A stretch of DNA of 64,000 nucleotides from Alcaligenaceae bacterium (GCA_013416455.1 JACCES010000003.1:248001-312000), one strand, 5' to 3'; numbered from the stretch's first letter, positions 1 to 6,837 are shown. Notes: generated by a model not told the origin, from the letters alone. Made by a program: numbers and translations.

Positions 1-177
1 TGGCATGGACCCATGCCTCGAAGGCAGATTATTTGGCCGTCGATACAGCCGGCACAACGAACGATTTCCTATTACCTTATGTCCGCGAGAATGATGAAGG
101 AAAAAGAAGCCTGCCCTGCCCGTGCGGTCGGGCAGGCGGCAAACGACGATGGCCCGCGCAGGCCTCGCCTGCTTGCT

Positions 178-240
178 CGTCCACCTCGCAGCCTGCTCGG
201 ATTCGTCCACCTCGCAGCCTGCATGCTGCTCGGATTCGTC
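178..240. repeat. short imperfect tandem repeat
   Basis: CGTCCACCTCGCAGCCTGC occurs at 178-196 and again at 204-222. GCTCGGATTCGTC occurs at 194-206 and 228-240. The spacing suggests a duplicated unit of about 26 bp with a partial third copy. No coding frame explains it. Confidence 0.7.
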
Positions 241-243
241 AGG

Positions 244-274
244 CGAGGGACAGTCCGCAGTGGACTGTCCCTCG
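244..274. repeat. 13-bp perfect hairpin
   Basis: CGAGGGACAGTCC (244-256) pairs perfectly with GGACTGTCCCTCG (262-274) across a GCAGT loop. There is no T-run on either side, so it is not a standard intrinsic terminator. It could be a transposon-end or recombinase palindrome, or a structured RNA element. Confidence 0.6.
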
Positions 275-706
275 TCCTGCCTCATCCCAAAGGGGGCGAT
301 TTTTGTCTTGGGAGCGGCCCTGCGACAATCTATGGTCAGCCCGATTTTTGCAAGATAGATCGGTGTGGCGTAAAGTTGGCTTGCTTAAATTTCATACCAC
401 CGGCTACTTCGCTCAATGCCGCTGCGCAAAAACAGGAATCTGCTTTGAGAGCCGCACCCGTCAAGCGGCGCGCCCTCGGCAGCTTTCAGCCGGTTGTGAG
501 CAAACGGCGTACCTCAATCGGCCGGGCACCATCGAGCTCCGCCGGCGACGGCTGGCCACAGCCTCAAGGTTCACGTGCGCGTCGGCCGGAGCAGTGGCTT
601 TGGTTGCGGCCCGCGTAACGGTTGGCTTCAGGGATTACGAGACCCATCGTACGAGGGTGCTGGCCCTGCGCGGCCGGAACGGCGTAATGCGCCGTGATAG
701 TCAGTA

Positions 707-761
707 TTCATGCGGGTTTCAGAAGGCGCCCGGCCCACACATACCAAAAAACATACCAAAA
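707..761. repeat. att-like left end: 14-bp direct repeat plus paired arm-like sites
   Basis: TTCATGCGGGTTTC at 707-720 is repeated exactly at 2299-2312. On its inner side are two copies of CATACCAAAA (740-749 and 752-761) spaced 12 bp apart. The same pair with the same spacing lies at 2213-2234, inside the right-hand repeat. Outer core repeats with inner arm sites match the layout of the two att sites of an integrated element. The assignment is inference. Confidence 0.45.
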
Positions 762-906
762 ATAATGGGCTTGTGTGCCGTAGGACAAAGCGACCCCACT
801 ACGGATATCCTGAACCAGAAGCTGAGCTATAAGAGACAGGGTTACGCCGGAAGGCGTCTGCTCACCTGCCATTTTACGTGAATCCCTCTCACACACCGGA
901 ATCCCT

Positions 907-1908
907 ATGGACGACACACAGCAATTAGTCATTTTTGAAGGAGAAGCCGGACAGGTCGAAGTGCGGCTGGAAGGTGAGACTGTCTGGCTCAGTCTGCAGC
1001 AACTGGCAGACTTATTTGGCCGAGACAAGTCGGTGATTTCACGCCACCTGAAAGGTATTTTCTATACGGGCGAACTGACACGGGAGGGAACAGTTGCAAA
1101 AAATGCAACGGTTCAACTTGAAGGCACCCGGGAAGTCGTACGACACATCGAATATTACAACCTCGACGCCATCATTTCCGTAGGCTATCGCATCAACTCG
1201 ACCAGTGCCACCCGCTTCCGCCAATGGGCCACCACCATTCTCCGAGAACACCTGACCCAAGGCTACACCCTGAATCGCCAGCGCTTCGAACAGAACGCCG
1301 CCGAACTGGAAGCCGCCCTGACTCTGGTGAAGAAAGCCGCAGCCGGCAACGCCCTGACCACCGACCAAGGGCGCGGCCTGGTAGATGTCATTGCACGCTA
1401 CACCCACACCTTTCTGTGGCTGCAGCGCTATGACGAAGGTCTGCTGACAGAACCGCTGGGCAGCCCAGGCGGGACACTTCCGTCTACTGACGAGGCCCGC
1501 ACCGGCATTGCCCGATTGAAGGCCGACCTCATGGCCCGCGAGGAAGCCACCGCCTTGTTCGGAAACGAACGCGCAGGCGGCTTGGCCGCCGTCCTGGGCA
1601 ACCTGGACCAAACGGTGTTCGGCGAGCCCGCTTACCCCACGGTGGAATCCAAGGCCGCCCACCTGCTGTACTTCGCCATCAAGAATCACCCATTCTCGGA
1701 CGGCAACAAACGCATCAGTTCTTATCTGTTCGTGGACTTCCTGGCCCGAAACGGTCGTCTGCTGCGCGATGGCGAACCCGTCATCAATGACGTTGGGCTG
1801 GCTGCCCTGGCCTTGCTGGTGGCGGAGTCCGACCCGAAGTCAAAAGAAGTGATGATCCGGCTGATCGAGAACATGCTGGCGCCCAGCCAGATCAGAATAA
1901 ACCCATAG
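907..1908 (+). CDS. RhuM-family protein with C-terminal Fic/Doc domain
   Basis: The 333-residue product has two parts. Residues 1-120 resemble the RhuM/KilA-like N-terminal region, with a helix-turn-helix-like stretch around LADLFGRDKSVISRHL (33-48). Residues 205-325 form a Fic/Doc domain with the loop motif HPFSDGNKR at 261-269. The GNKR ending and the absence of the downstream second arginine of Fic AMP-transferases (HPFxxGNGRxxR) make the loop more like Doc, whose known relative phosphorylates EF-Tu. The activity here is therefore open. A GGA ribosome-binding site lies 7 nt before the ATG. No intact antitoxin-like gene is adjacent. The gene lies inside an apparent integrated element, so horizontal transfer is likely. 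Confidence 0.85.
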   Translation: MDDTQQLVIFEGEAGQVEVRLEGETVWLSLQQLADLFGRDKSVISRHLKGIFYTGELTREGTVAKNATVQLEGTREVVRHIEYYNLDAIISVGYRINSTSATRFRQWATTILREHLTQGYTLNRQRFEQNAAELEAALTLVKKAAAGNALTTDQGRGLVDVIARYTHTFLWLQRYDEGLLTEPLGSPGGTLPSTDEARTGIARLKADLMAREEATALFGNERAGGLAAVLGNLDQTVFGEPAYPTVESKAAHLLYFAIKNHPFSDGNKRISSYLFVDFLARNGRLLRDGEPVINDVGLAALALLVAESDPKSKEVMIRLIENMLAPSQIRINP

Positions 1909-1921
1909 CAAGGGAACCCCC

Positions 1922-1976
1922 ATGCACGAACCTCTTTCCGAGGTCATCCGCATCCGGATGACCCGTCCCATGCTGC
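1922..1976 (+). pseudogene. possible truncated small gene after RhuM-Fic
   Basis: An ATG at 1922, 13 nt after the RhuM-Fic stop, opens a frame beginning MHEPLSEVIRIR. Beyond about 1976 the sequence is better explained on the other strand as integrase. The first 18 or so codons may be the surviving 5' end of a partner gene (for instance an antitoxin) cut by a deletion. The frame stays open to 2182, but that part is antisense to integrase-like coding. This is inference and weakly supported. Confidence 0.2.
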
Positions 1977-2191
1977 ACGCCTGGATAGACACCTATGATC
2001 CGATTACCACGCTTCCCGTCTGGAAACTGGAAACGAACCATCCACTGCTTCTGACCGCTTGGCTGCACGACCAGGAACAGGCCGCGCCCAGAAGTCAACG
2101 TGTAAACCGCATTCCTGGGCTTCGCCCTGCGAGCCGCAAGATCAGTGAATTGTGTGGGGATGTTGGCATGTCGGGTCTCTAAGTGGACCAT
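1976..2191 (-). pseudogene. truncated P4-type tyrosine integrase (N-terminal stub)
   Basis: The minus-strand translation contains the arm-DNA-binding (DUF4102) hallmark of P4-like integrases: a segment with LTSGRGLFLVVQPSGQKQW, then VRFQFPDGKR and IIGVYPGV. Similarity stops abruptly at about 1976, where the helices leading to the catalytic core should follow. Only about 70 of roughly 400 residues remain and the catalytic Arg/His/Tyr residues are absent, so it cannot recombine. Its 5' end faces the 3' end of tRNA-Leu(GAG) and it reads away from the tRNA, the usual arrangement for a tRNA-targeting island integrase. Confidence 0.75.
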
Positions 2192-2212
2192 TCTATGGTA
2201 TGTGATTTTTAA

Positions 2213-2312
2213 CATACCAAAACGCATACCAAAAAACGCGGGATTTACTGAAACCCCTTGAGATGCCCTGAATGCAAAAAACCCGCACAAACCTGATGTT
2301 CATGCGGGTTTC
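2213..2312. repeat. att-like right end: paired arm-like sites plus 14-bp repeat
   Basis: CATACCAAAA occurs at 2213-2222 and 2225-2234, with the same 12-bp period as at 740-761. The 14-bp direct repeat of 707-720 recurs at 2299-2312. GGTATGT (2197-2203) and ACATACC (2212-2218) add an inverted pair. The block lies between the integrase stub and tRNA-Leu(GAG). It is interpreted as the tRNA-side att site of the small element. Confidence 0.45.
2276..2311 (-). terminator. intrinsic terminator of tRNA-Leu(GAG)
   Basis: On the minus strand AAACCCGCA (2311-2303) pairs with TGCGGGTTT (2287-2279) around a 15-nt loop, and T residues continue to 2276. It lies 45 nt beyond the CCA end of the tRNA. The plus-strand half of its stem is part of the 14-bp att-like repeat, so the integration site would overlap the terminator. 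Confidence 0.65.
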
Positions 2313-2355
2313 CGATGCATTCCAGGCTGTCATGAAACAACCTGGACTTTAACTA

Positions 2356-2440
2356 TGGTGCCGTCGGCGAGACTCGAACTCGCACAGCTTTCGCCACTAC
2401 CCCCTCAAGATAGCGTGTCTACCAATTCCACCACGACGGC
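2356..2440 (-). tRNA. tRNA-Leu(GAG)
   Basis: The reverse complement folds as a class II tRNA. The acceptor GCCGTCG pairs with CGACGGC, followed by A and an encoded CCA. The anticodon stem-loop is CTATC-TTGAGGG-GGTAG with anticodon GAG (one T-G wobble), and the T-loop contains TTCGAGT. The D-arm is almost identical to that of E. coli tRNA-Leu(GAG). It lies between secG and the decayed island, where many betaproteobacteria have tRNA-Leu followed by the nuo operon. Confidence 0.97.
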
Positions 2441-2454
2441 GGTGAAAGACCAGC

Positions 2455-2484
2455 ATCTTAGCATAGATTTTTTGCCGAATTCAA
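2455..2484 (-). promoter_or_regulatory. candidate promoter of tRNA-Leu(GAG)
   Basis: The minus strand has TTGAAT (2484-2479) and TAAGAT (2460-2455) separated by 18 bp. Transcription would begin about 8 nt before the tRNA 5' end. The 250 bases between here and secG hold only GC-rich palindromes, including an 8-bp stem at 2547-2567 with no T-run. Confidence 0.5.
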
Positions 2485-2708
2485 GCAGATGCCGGTTTTT
2501 TTATTGACCTACCCAACAACAAAGCTTTCGGCGCTTCCGGAAGCGGGGGCCCGCCTTAAGCGGGCCCTCGATACAGGATCCACGGCAGCCGCCGGCGCCG
2601 TGCCAGGGCAGCCGCTGCCCGCAGGCGGACCTTTCGCCCGCGCCCGTATCCGGCTAGATCGCGGGCCCGGCCCCGCCATGAACGGCGAGGCTTGCGCTTC
2701 GGCGCGTG

Positions 2709-3209
2709 TCAGCGGTCTGTGCTTTCGCCGGAGGCTGGCTGCCCGTCGGCGGGCGCTTCAGCTTCCGGCGCAGGCGCCGACAATGCCGGCACCGACTCGC
2801 CACCCTGGGCCGCCGGTTCCGCGGCCTGCGGCACCGACGCGTCGGGTACGGATGCCGCGCCAGGCGCGGAAGGCACTGAAGGCACGGCGCCATTGGGTGC
2901 GGCGGGCGCCGAGCCCGGAACCTGCGGAACTTCGAAGCCCTGCATCACGCCGGCATCGATCACGCCCTGGGGCTTGTGCGACAACCACGCCAGCCCCGCC
3001 GTGGAGGCAAAAAACAGGATGGCGGCCCACTTGGTGGTTCGGGAAAGAAAGTTTGCGGCGCCGGCGGCACCGAAGAGACTGCCGGCGGAACCGCTGCCGA
3101 AAGCCGAGCCCATGTCGGCGCCCTTGCCTTGCTGCAGGAGCACCAGCACGATGACGCTGAGCGACGATATGACCTGTACCGCCATCAGGGCGGGAGACAA
3201 CCATTCCAT
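2709..3209 (-). CDS. secG: protein translocase subunit SecG
   Basis: SecG is the small third subunit of the SecYEG channel in the inner membrane and assists SecA-driven export. The protein (166 residues) has two membrane helices (about 5-25 and 60-78) around the conserved loop QQGKGADMGSAFGSG (26-40). From residue 85 onward is an Ala/Pro/Glu/Ser-rich tail, so the protein is longer than E. coli SecG (110). The gene starts 18 nt after the tpiA stop, so the two are probably cotranscribed. The tail is compositionally biased and probably disordered; similar tails are common in Alcaligenaceae. Confidence 0.95.
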   Translation of the reverse strand: MEWLSPALMAVQVISSLSVIVLVLLQQGKGADMGSAFGSGSAGSLFGAAGAANFLSRTTKWAAILFFASTAGLAWLSHKPQGVIDAGVMQGFEVPQVPGSAPAAPNGAVPSVPSAPGAASVPDASVPQAAEPAAQGGESVPALSAPAPEAEAPADGQPASGESTDR

Positions 3210-3227
3210 GAAGAATACTCCGAGGCC

Positions 3228-3974
3228 TCAGGCGGCCGCTATGCTTAAGAATTCAGATGCCACCAGCGCCGCGCCGCCCACGAGCGCGCCATCGATATCG
3301 GCCATGGCAAAGAGACTGGCGGCATTCGATGCCTTGACGCTGCCGCCATACAGAATGCGTACCTGGGGCGTGCCCGCGGCGTCGAGCCGGCCGCGGATCA
3401 GGGCATGGACTTCCTGCGCCTGTTCCGGCGTGGCCGTGCGGCCCGTACCGATGGCCCACACCGGCTCGTAGGCGATGACCGTCCGCGATACGGCATCCGC
3501 CCCGAGCGCCAGGACCGGCGCAAGCTGGCGCTCGATGATGGCGTGGGTCTGCCCGGCTTCCTGTTCCTGCAGGGTTTCGCCCACGCAGACGACGGGCGTC
3601 AGGCCGGCGGCCAGCGCCGCCGCCGCCTTGGCGGCAACGGTTGCATCGGATTCGCCGTGGTAGCCGCGGCGCTCTGAGTGCCCCACGAGCACCCAGCGAC
3701 AATTGAAATCGGCCAGCATCGCAGCCGCGACTTCGCCGGTGTAGGCGCCCTTTTCGTGTTCGCTGACATCCTGGCCGCCCCAGGTCACACCCGAGCCTTC
3801 GAGCAGCGAACGGACCTGGTACAAGTAGGGAAACGGCACGCACACCGCCACGTCGCACTGCGCTACGCTTTGAATGCCGGTGCGCAGACCGGCAAGCAAT
3901 TCCGAATTGAAGGCCGTGTCGCCGTGCATCTTCCAGTTGCCGATGACCAGGCGCTTGCGAGGTGTGTTGACCAT
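3228..3974 (-). CDS. tpiA: triosephosphate isomerase
   Basis: This cytosolic TIM-barrel enzyme interconverts dihydroxyacetone phosphate and glyceraldehyde 3-phosphate in glycolysis and gluconeogenesis. Active-site elements are present: NWK with Lys15, HSERR with His99, and the catalytic base Glu170 in AYEPVWAIGTG. The phosphate-binding ILYGGSVK is near residue 218. The length of 248 residues is normal. The ATG at 3974 places the first strand correctly. It is followed directly by secG, the usual betaproteobacterial order. Confidence 0.98.
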   Translation of the reverse strand: MVNTPRKRLVIGNWKMHGDTAFNSELLAGLRTGIQSVAQCDVAVCVPFPYLYQVRSLLEGSGVTWGGQDVSEHEKGAYTGEVAAAMLADFNCRWVLVGHSERRGYHGESDATVAAKAAAALAAGLTPVVCVGETLQEQEAGQTHAIIERQLAPVLALGADAVSRTVIAYEPVWAIGTGRTATPEQAQEVHALIRGRLDAAGTPQVRILYGGSVKASNAASLFAMADIDGALVGGAALVASEFLSIAAA

Positions 3975-4121
3975 ACAGATTTGACCAGATTGAAAAATTG
4001 GATTAACCCGGCATTGTACCGTGGATCAACCTGGACCGTAAGCATTGCCCGGCCGGCGTTGGCCGCCGAGACCCGGCCACCCGTGCCGCCGGGCTTTCGC
4101 AAGCACTGGAACGGATATCGC

Positions 4122-5099
4122 TCAGACCGTGAGTATGATCTTGCCGATGTTGTCCCCGGCCTCCATCATGGCATGCGCCTTCCAGGCTTCGGCGAGCGGG
4201 AAGGTGGCATGGATGACGGGACGGATCTTCCCGGCTTCCAGCAGCGGCCAGACATGCCTGCGCAGGTTCTGAGCAATGGCGGCCTTGAACGCGACGGGAC
4301 GCGGGCGCAAGGTGGAACCGGTGATGGAAAGGCGGCGGCGCATCATGTGATTGCAGTCGACCTCGCCTTTCACACCGCCCAGCAGGGCAATGATCACGAT
4401 GCGGCCATCATCGGCCAGGCACTTGATGTTGCGGGCGACATAAGGGCCCGCCACCATGTCCAGAATGACATCCACGCCCCGCCCATCGGTGGCCTGCTTC
4501 ACTTCCTCGACGAAATCCTTGTCGCGGTAGTTGATGCCGAGATCCGCCCCGAGTTCTTCGATGGCCCGCACACGTTCGTCGCTGCCCGCGGTGGCGAAAA
4601 CCTTGTTGCCCATCGCCTTGGCCAGCTGGATCGCCGTCGTTCCGATGCCGCTGGCGCCGCCATGCACCAGCAGTGTTTCACCATCGGAAAGCCGGCCGCG
4701 GTCGAACACATTGCTCCAGACCGTGAAATAGGTTTCAGGCAGGCCGGCGGCTTCGAGTTCGCTCAGGCCCGCGGGGATGGGAAGACATTGCTCGGCCGGG
4801 GCGGTGCAGTACTCGGCATAGCCGCCGCCCGCCACCAGGGCGCACACCTTGTCGCCGATGCTGAAGCCCGCGGCCTGCGCATCGCCCGCGACGATTTCCC
4901 CCGCCACTTCGAGCCCCGGCAGGTCGGATGCCCCCGGTGGAGGCGGGTAACCGCCCTGGCGCTGGAACACGTCGGGACGGTTCACACCGGCGGCGGACAC
5001 TTTGATGAGAACCTCGCCCGGCCCCGGTTCGGGCGTGGGACGCTCGACGGGTTTGAGGACCTCGGGTGCGCCCGGCTGCGAGATTTCCACTGCTTTCAT
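4122..5099 (-). CDS. NAD(P)H:quinone oxidoreductase, zinc-free MDR family
   Basis: This 325-residue medium-chain dehydrogenase/reductase belongs to the quinone oxidoreductase / PIG3 branch. It has a GroES-like N-terminal domain with AAGVNRPDVFQRQGGYPPPPG (about 35-55), and a Rossmann domain with the nucleotide-binding GGASGIGTTAIQLAK near 146-160. The zinc-ligand cysteines of the alcohol dehydrogenases are missing. It probably reduces quinones or alpha,beta-unsaturated carbonyls with NADPH; the substrate cannot be read from sequence. It sits upstream of tpiA on the same strand with a gap of about 150 bp. Confidence 0.9.
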   Translation of the reverse strand: MKAVEISQPGAPEVLKPVERPTPEPGPGEVLIKVSAAGVNRPDVFQRQGGYPPPPGASDLPGLEVAGEIVAGDAQAAGFSIGDKVCALVAGGGYAEYCTAPAEQCLPIPAGLSELEAAGLPETYFTVWSNVFDRGRLSDGETLLVHGGASGIGTTAIQLAKAMGNKVFATAGSDERVRAIEELGADLGINYRDKDFVEEVKQATDGRGVDVILDMVAGPYVARNIKCLADDGRIVIIALLGGVKGEVDCNHMMRRRLSITGSTLRPRPVAFKAAIAQNLRRHVWPLLEAGKIRPVIHATFPLAEAWKAHAMMEAGDNIGKIILTV

Positions 5100-5195
5100 G
5101 TCGACTCCTGTCTCGAATGTGTTACGGCAAAGCGCCTATTATCGCCTCAAAGCCCACAACCGGGCCGACATACGCTAAACTTCCGGACTTTCCGG

Positions 5196-5283
5196 GGAAG
5201 CGTGGCCGAGCGGTTGAAGGCACCGGTCTTGAAAACCGGCAAGGGGCAACCCTTCGTGAGTTCGAATCTCACCGCTTCCGCCA
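5196..5283 (+). tRNA. tRNA-Ser(UGA)
   Basis: Class II tRNA with acceptor GGAAGCG/CGCTTCC, discriminator G and encoded CCA. The anticodon arm CCGGTCTTGAAAACCGG carries TGA, and a long variable arm follows (AAGGGGCAACCCTT). The T-loop contains TTCGAAT. It is transcribed away from the quinone reductase. Confidence 0.97.
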
Positions 5284-5341
5284 ACAGTGCGGCGCATCGG
5301 GCGCGCACCGCCCGGCACGGAAGCGCCGGCCGGCGCAAGAG

Positions 5342-5602
5342 TCATCTTCCGACACGCTTCAGCCGTTCGATGGAAGCCTGGTTCAGCCGCCTGGCCTCGC
5401 TTTCGGCGTAACCGCGCTCGCCCGGTTCATAGCGCCCTTCATAGATACAGTTGCTGCGGTTCCACCGGCATTCGAGGCTGGTGGTAACGACGCGGGCATC
5501 GCCGCTGCCATCCGGAGCGCCCGGATTGGTAGAAGAACAGCCAGCCATGATGGCGGCGAAAAACAAGGCCAGCCCGCAACGGTTCAATGTTTGAGTCGAC
5601 AT
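5342..5602 (-). CDS. small putative lipoprotein
   Basis: The product has 86 residues, with a hydrophobic N-terminal segment (10-20) ending in a lipobox-like IMAGC (Cys22), followed by a Ser/Asn-rich linker. Met at the -3 position is less usual. The mature part contains CRWNRSNCIYEGRYEPGERGY with two cysteines that may form a disulfide; I recognise no family. An AGGGA ribosome-binding site precedes the ATG. It lies between tRNA-Ser and hslR and its function is unknown. Confidence 0.65.
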   Translation of the reverse strand: MSTQTLNRCGLALFFAAIMAGCSSTNPGAPDGSGDARVVTTSLECRWNRSNCIYEGRYEPGERGYAESEARRLNQASIERLKRVGR

Positions 5603-5636
5603 ACATCCCTGCTCTGCGAAATACGGTGGTCACTTC

Positions 5637-5753
5637 AGAAAGCGCTGAATGATCCGGCCCCCGGGCGGCGCCCTGCCTGCCCTGCGCGGCCGGCAAGACC
5701 CGCAACGCCTGAATCGGAGCGCGTGCGGCGCGACGAACTGTTCAGAGCTTACT
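5637..5753. repeat. diverged copy of a short dispersed repeat
   Basis: 5721-5750 matches 30231-30260 at 26 of 30 positions, sharing GCGGCGCGACGA and TTCAGAGCTT. The left part (about 5637-5657) is a degenerate inverted version of the right end. Size and ends suggest a MITE-like element of about 115 bp just downstream of hslR. Confidence 0.4.
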
Positions 5754-5771
5754 TTATAGCAGACACGGTTT

Positions 5772-6155
5772 TCACTTCCCCCGTATGGCCGCCAGAATGC
5801 GGCGGTCGCGCTTGGTCGGGCGGCCTTCGTCGTAGTCGTGCGAAGGCTCCGGCGCCAGCCGGCGCATTTCCGCAGCATGCGCCCGCCGTGTGACGCTTTC
5901 GTCGGTTTCTTCATAAAGCTGCGAGGCCACGGGCGCCGGGCCGCGCACACGGCTGACGCCCCGCACCCTGACTTCGATGGGCGGGTCGCTCTTGCGGACC
6001 GTGACCAGATCGCCCGGCCCGACATCACGGGCCGGCTTGGCGGGCTGGCCGTTGACCAGCACGCGCCCTTTGCCGATTTCATCCACCGCCAGCCCGCGCG
6101 TCTTGTAGAACCGCGCCGCCCACAGCCATTTATCGAGTCTTAGCTTTTCTTCCAT
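5772..6155 (-). CDS. hslR: Hsp15-like RNA-binding S4 protein
   Basis: This 127-residue member of the heat-shock protein 15 family has an S4 RNA-binding domain at about residues 4-65: LRLDKWLWAARFYKTRGLA, then GRVLVNGQPAKPARDVGPGD. The C-terminal part is charged, ending in RPTKRDRRILAAIRGK. In E. coli, Hsp15 binds free 50S subunits carrying stalled nascent chains. ATG at 6155 is preferred over a GTG one codon upstream, with GGAAGG before it. It stands alone between the repeat at 5637-5753 and tRNA-Leu(UAA). Confidence 0.9.
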   Translation of the reverse strand: MEEKLRLDKWLWAARFYKTRGLAVDEIGKGRVLVNGQPAKPARDVGPGDLVTVRKSDPPIEVRVRGVSRVRGPAPVASQLYEETDESVTRRAHAAEMRRLAPEPSHDYDEGRPTKRDRRILAAIRGK

Positions 6156-6308
6156 CACGCCTTCCCCATGGCCCGGCCCGGCTTCCGTCCAGAACGGAAT
6201 GACGCACGCGGACCGCCATGAGGCATAAAGCTAACACAATGGGCTGGCGAAACAGGAGGATCACACCCGCCGCACGTGGCTTTCGTTGAGTTTGCCGAAC
6301 GTCAGGAA

Positions 6309-6339
6309 TCACAGGTTGGGTGACTACCCAACCCTGTGA
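6309..6339 (-). terminator. hairpin downstream of tRNA-Leu(UAA)
   Basis: TTGGGT pairs with ACCCAA around GACT. The stem extends to TCACAGG/CCCTGTGA with one bulged C, giving about 13 bp. It lies 47 nt past the CCA end of the tRNA on the same strand. The T-run is poor, so it may be a processing stop rather than a classical terminator. Confidence 0.4.
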
Positions 6340-6385
6340 CTTTCAGGAGGATTTTTGACAGCCCTGCCCCGCTGGGACAAGCTGG

Positions 6386-6698
6386 TGGTGCCCGAGACCG
6401 GAATCGAACCGGTACGCCTTGCGGCGAGGGATTTTCTTCCCACTTCGGCTTTCGCCGCCAGTGCGCATGCGCTGTTCGTGGGCTGGAGCACGCCTTCACC
6501 ATGGCCTGTCGGCTGTAGGTGCCCGCCGTCTGCTCTCTACACCTTCCCGGCCGTGCTGGCCGGGCTTGGCTCGGCGTTGGCGCGGATGCCGGAGCATCCA
6601 GGGCTTTCGCCGAATTTGACGGGCTTCACCTCAGGGGTTTCCCCTTGAGGGCTCAAATTGTTCAAGTCCCTTGTGTCTACCTATTCCACCACTCGGGC
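6386..6698 (-). tRNA. tRNA-Leu(UAA), interrupted by a group I intron
   Basis: The 5' exon is 6698-6664 (35 nt) and the 3' exon 6435-6386 (50 nt). Joined, they give a standard class II tRNA-Leu. The acceptor GCCCGAG pairs with CTCGGGC and is followed by ACCA. The anticodon arm is AGGGA-CTTAAAA-TCCCT with anticodon TAA, and the T-loop contains TTCGATT. The break lies between U34 and A35 of the anticodon, the same position as the tRNA-Leu(UAA) intron of cyanobacteria and plastids. Without splicing, this gene cannot make a usable tRNA. It is transcribed leftward between pnp and hslR. A scan that does not model introns would miss it or call a fragment. Confidence 0.93.
6436..6663 (-). ncRNA. group I self-splicing intron in tRNA-Leu(UAA)
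   Basis: The intron is 228 nt with no reading frame worth naming. Intron numbering runs from 6663 down. P1: exon GGG(A)CUU pairs with GAGCCC (nt 10-15) and ends in a U-G wobble at the 5' splice site. P2: AGGGG/CCCCT (19-31). P3: 40-46 with 134-143. P4: TCGGCG (51-56) with CGCCGA (88-93). P6: CCCGGCC (100-106) with GGCCGGG (112-118). P7: GAGCA (129-133) with TGCTC (174-178), set in R-like GTGTAGAGAGCAGA and S-like AAGGCGTGCTCC. P9 includes CGGC-GAAA-GCCG (207-218). The last base is G, as required. Size and plan match compact IC3 tRNA introns. Confidence 0.92.
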
Positions 6699-6744
6699 GT
6701 GATGACTGCCGCCCCAACGATACAGAACCACTGGGAAGCCGGGA

Positions 6745-6750
6745 ATTATA
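6745..6750 (-). promoter_or_regulatory. candidate -10 element for tRNA-Leu(UAA)
   Basis: A perfect TATAAT lies on the minus strand 46 nt before the tRNA 5' end. The -35 region is weak (TACTGC at 17-bp spacing). Transcription from here would leave a leader of about 40 nt for RNase P to remove. Confidence 0.4.
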
Positions 6751-6794
6751 AGACAAGGCGCAAGCGGGCAGTAGCCAGCCGCCCCGCCCGGGTA

Positions 6795-6827
6795 CAAAGT
6801 GGCCCGCCAGAACGGCGGGCCGCTTTG
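6795..6827 (-). terminator. terminator hairpin downstream of pnp
   Basis: CAAAGTGGCCCGCC pairs with GGCGGGCCGCTTTG around AGAAC, a 14-bp stem with one T-G wobble. It begins 11 nt past the pnp stop. The stem is symmetrical, so it could act on both strands. It is the only strong hairpin between pnp and tRNA-Leu(UAA). Confidence 0.6.
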
Positions 6828-6837
6828 ATCAGGCGGG

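Larger units (their letters stand above)
1..906. other. gene-poor accessory stretch
   Basis: I see no convincing gene in these 906 bases. Open frames exist on the plus strand, but their translations are Arg/Pro/Ser-rich, have no recognisable domain and overlap each other, as expected of chance frames in GC-rich DNA. The stretch contains short tandem repeats near 178-240, a strong hairpin at 244-274 and att-like repeats at 707-761. It reads as decayed accessory DNA next to the RhuM-Fic gene. A short palindrome, GGCATGG/CCATGCC, sits at 2-17. Confidence 0.5.

Noticed and set aside
828-839. TATAAGAGACAG, identical to the inner part of the Tn5 mosaic end.
   Set aside because: Only 12 bases match, and neither the rest of the mosaic end nor library adapter sequence adjoins it. 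A chance match in accessory DNA is more likely than an artefact or transposon end.
13-881. Two long overlapping open frames on the plus strand.
   Set aside because: No recognisable domain, biased composition, and mutual overlap in different frames. Long chance frames are normal at this GC content.
2547-2567. GC-rich hairpin downstream of secG as an intrinsic terminator.
   Set aside because: The 8-bp stem is good but there is no T-run on either strand. It could be a processing signal, so it was not listed as a terminator.
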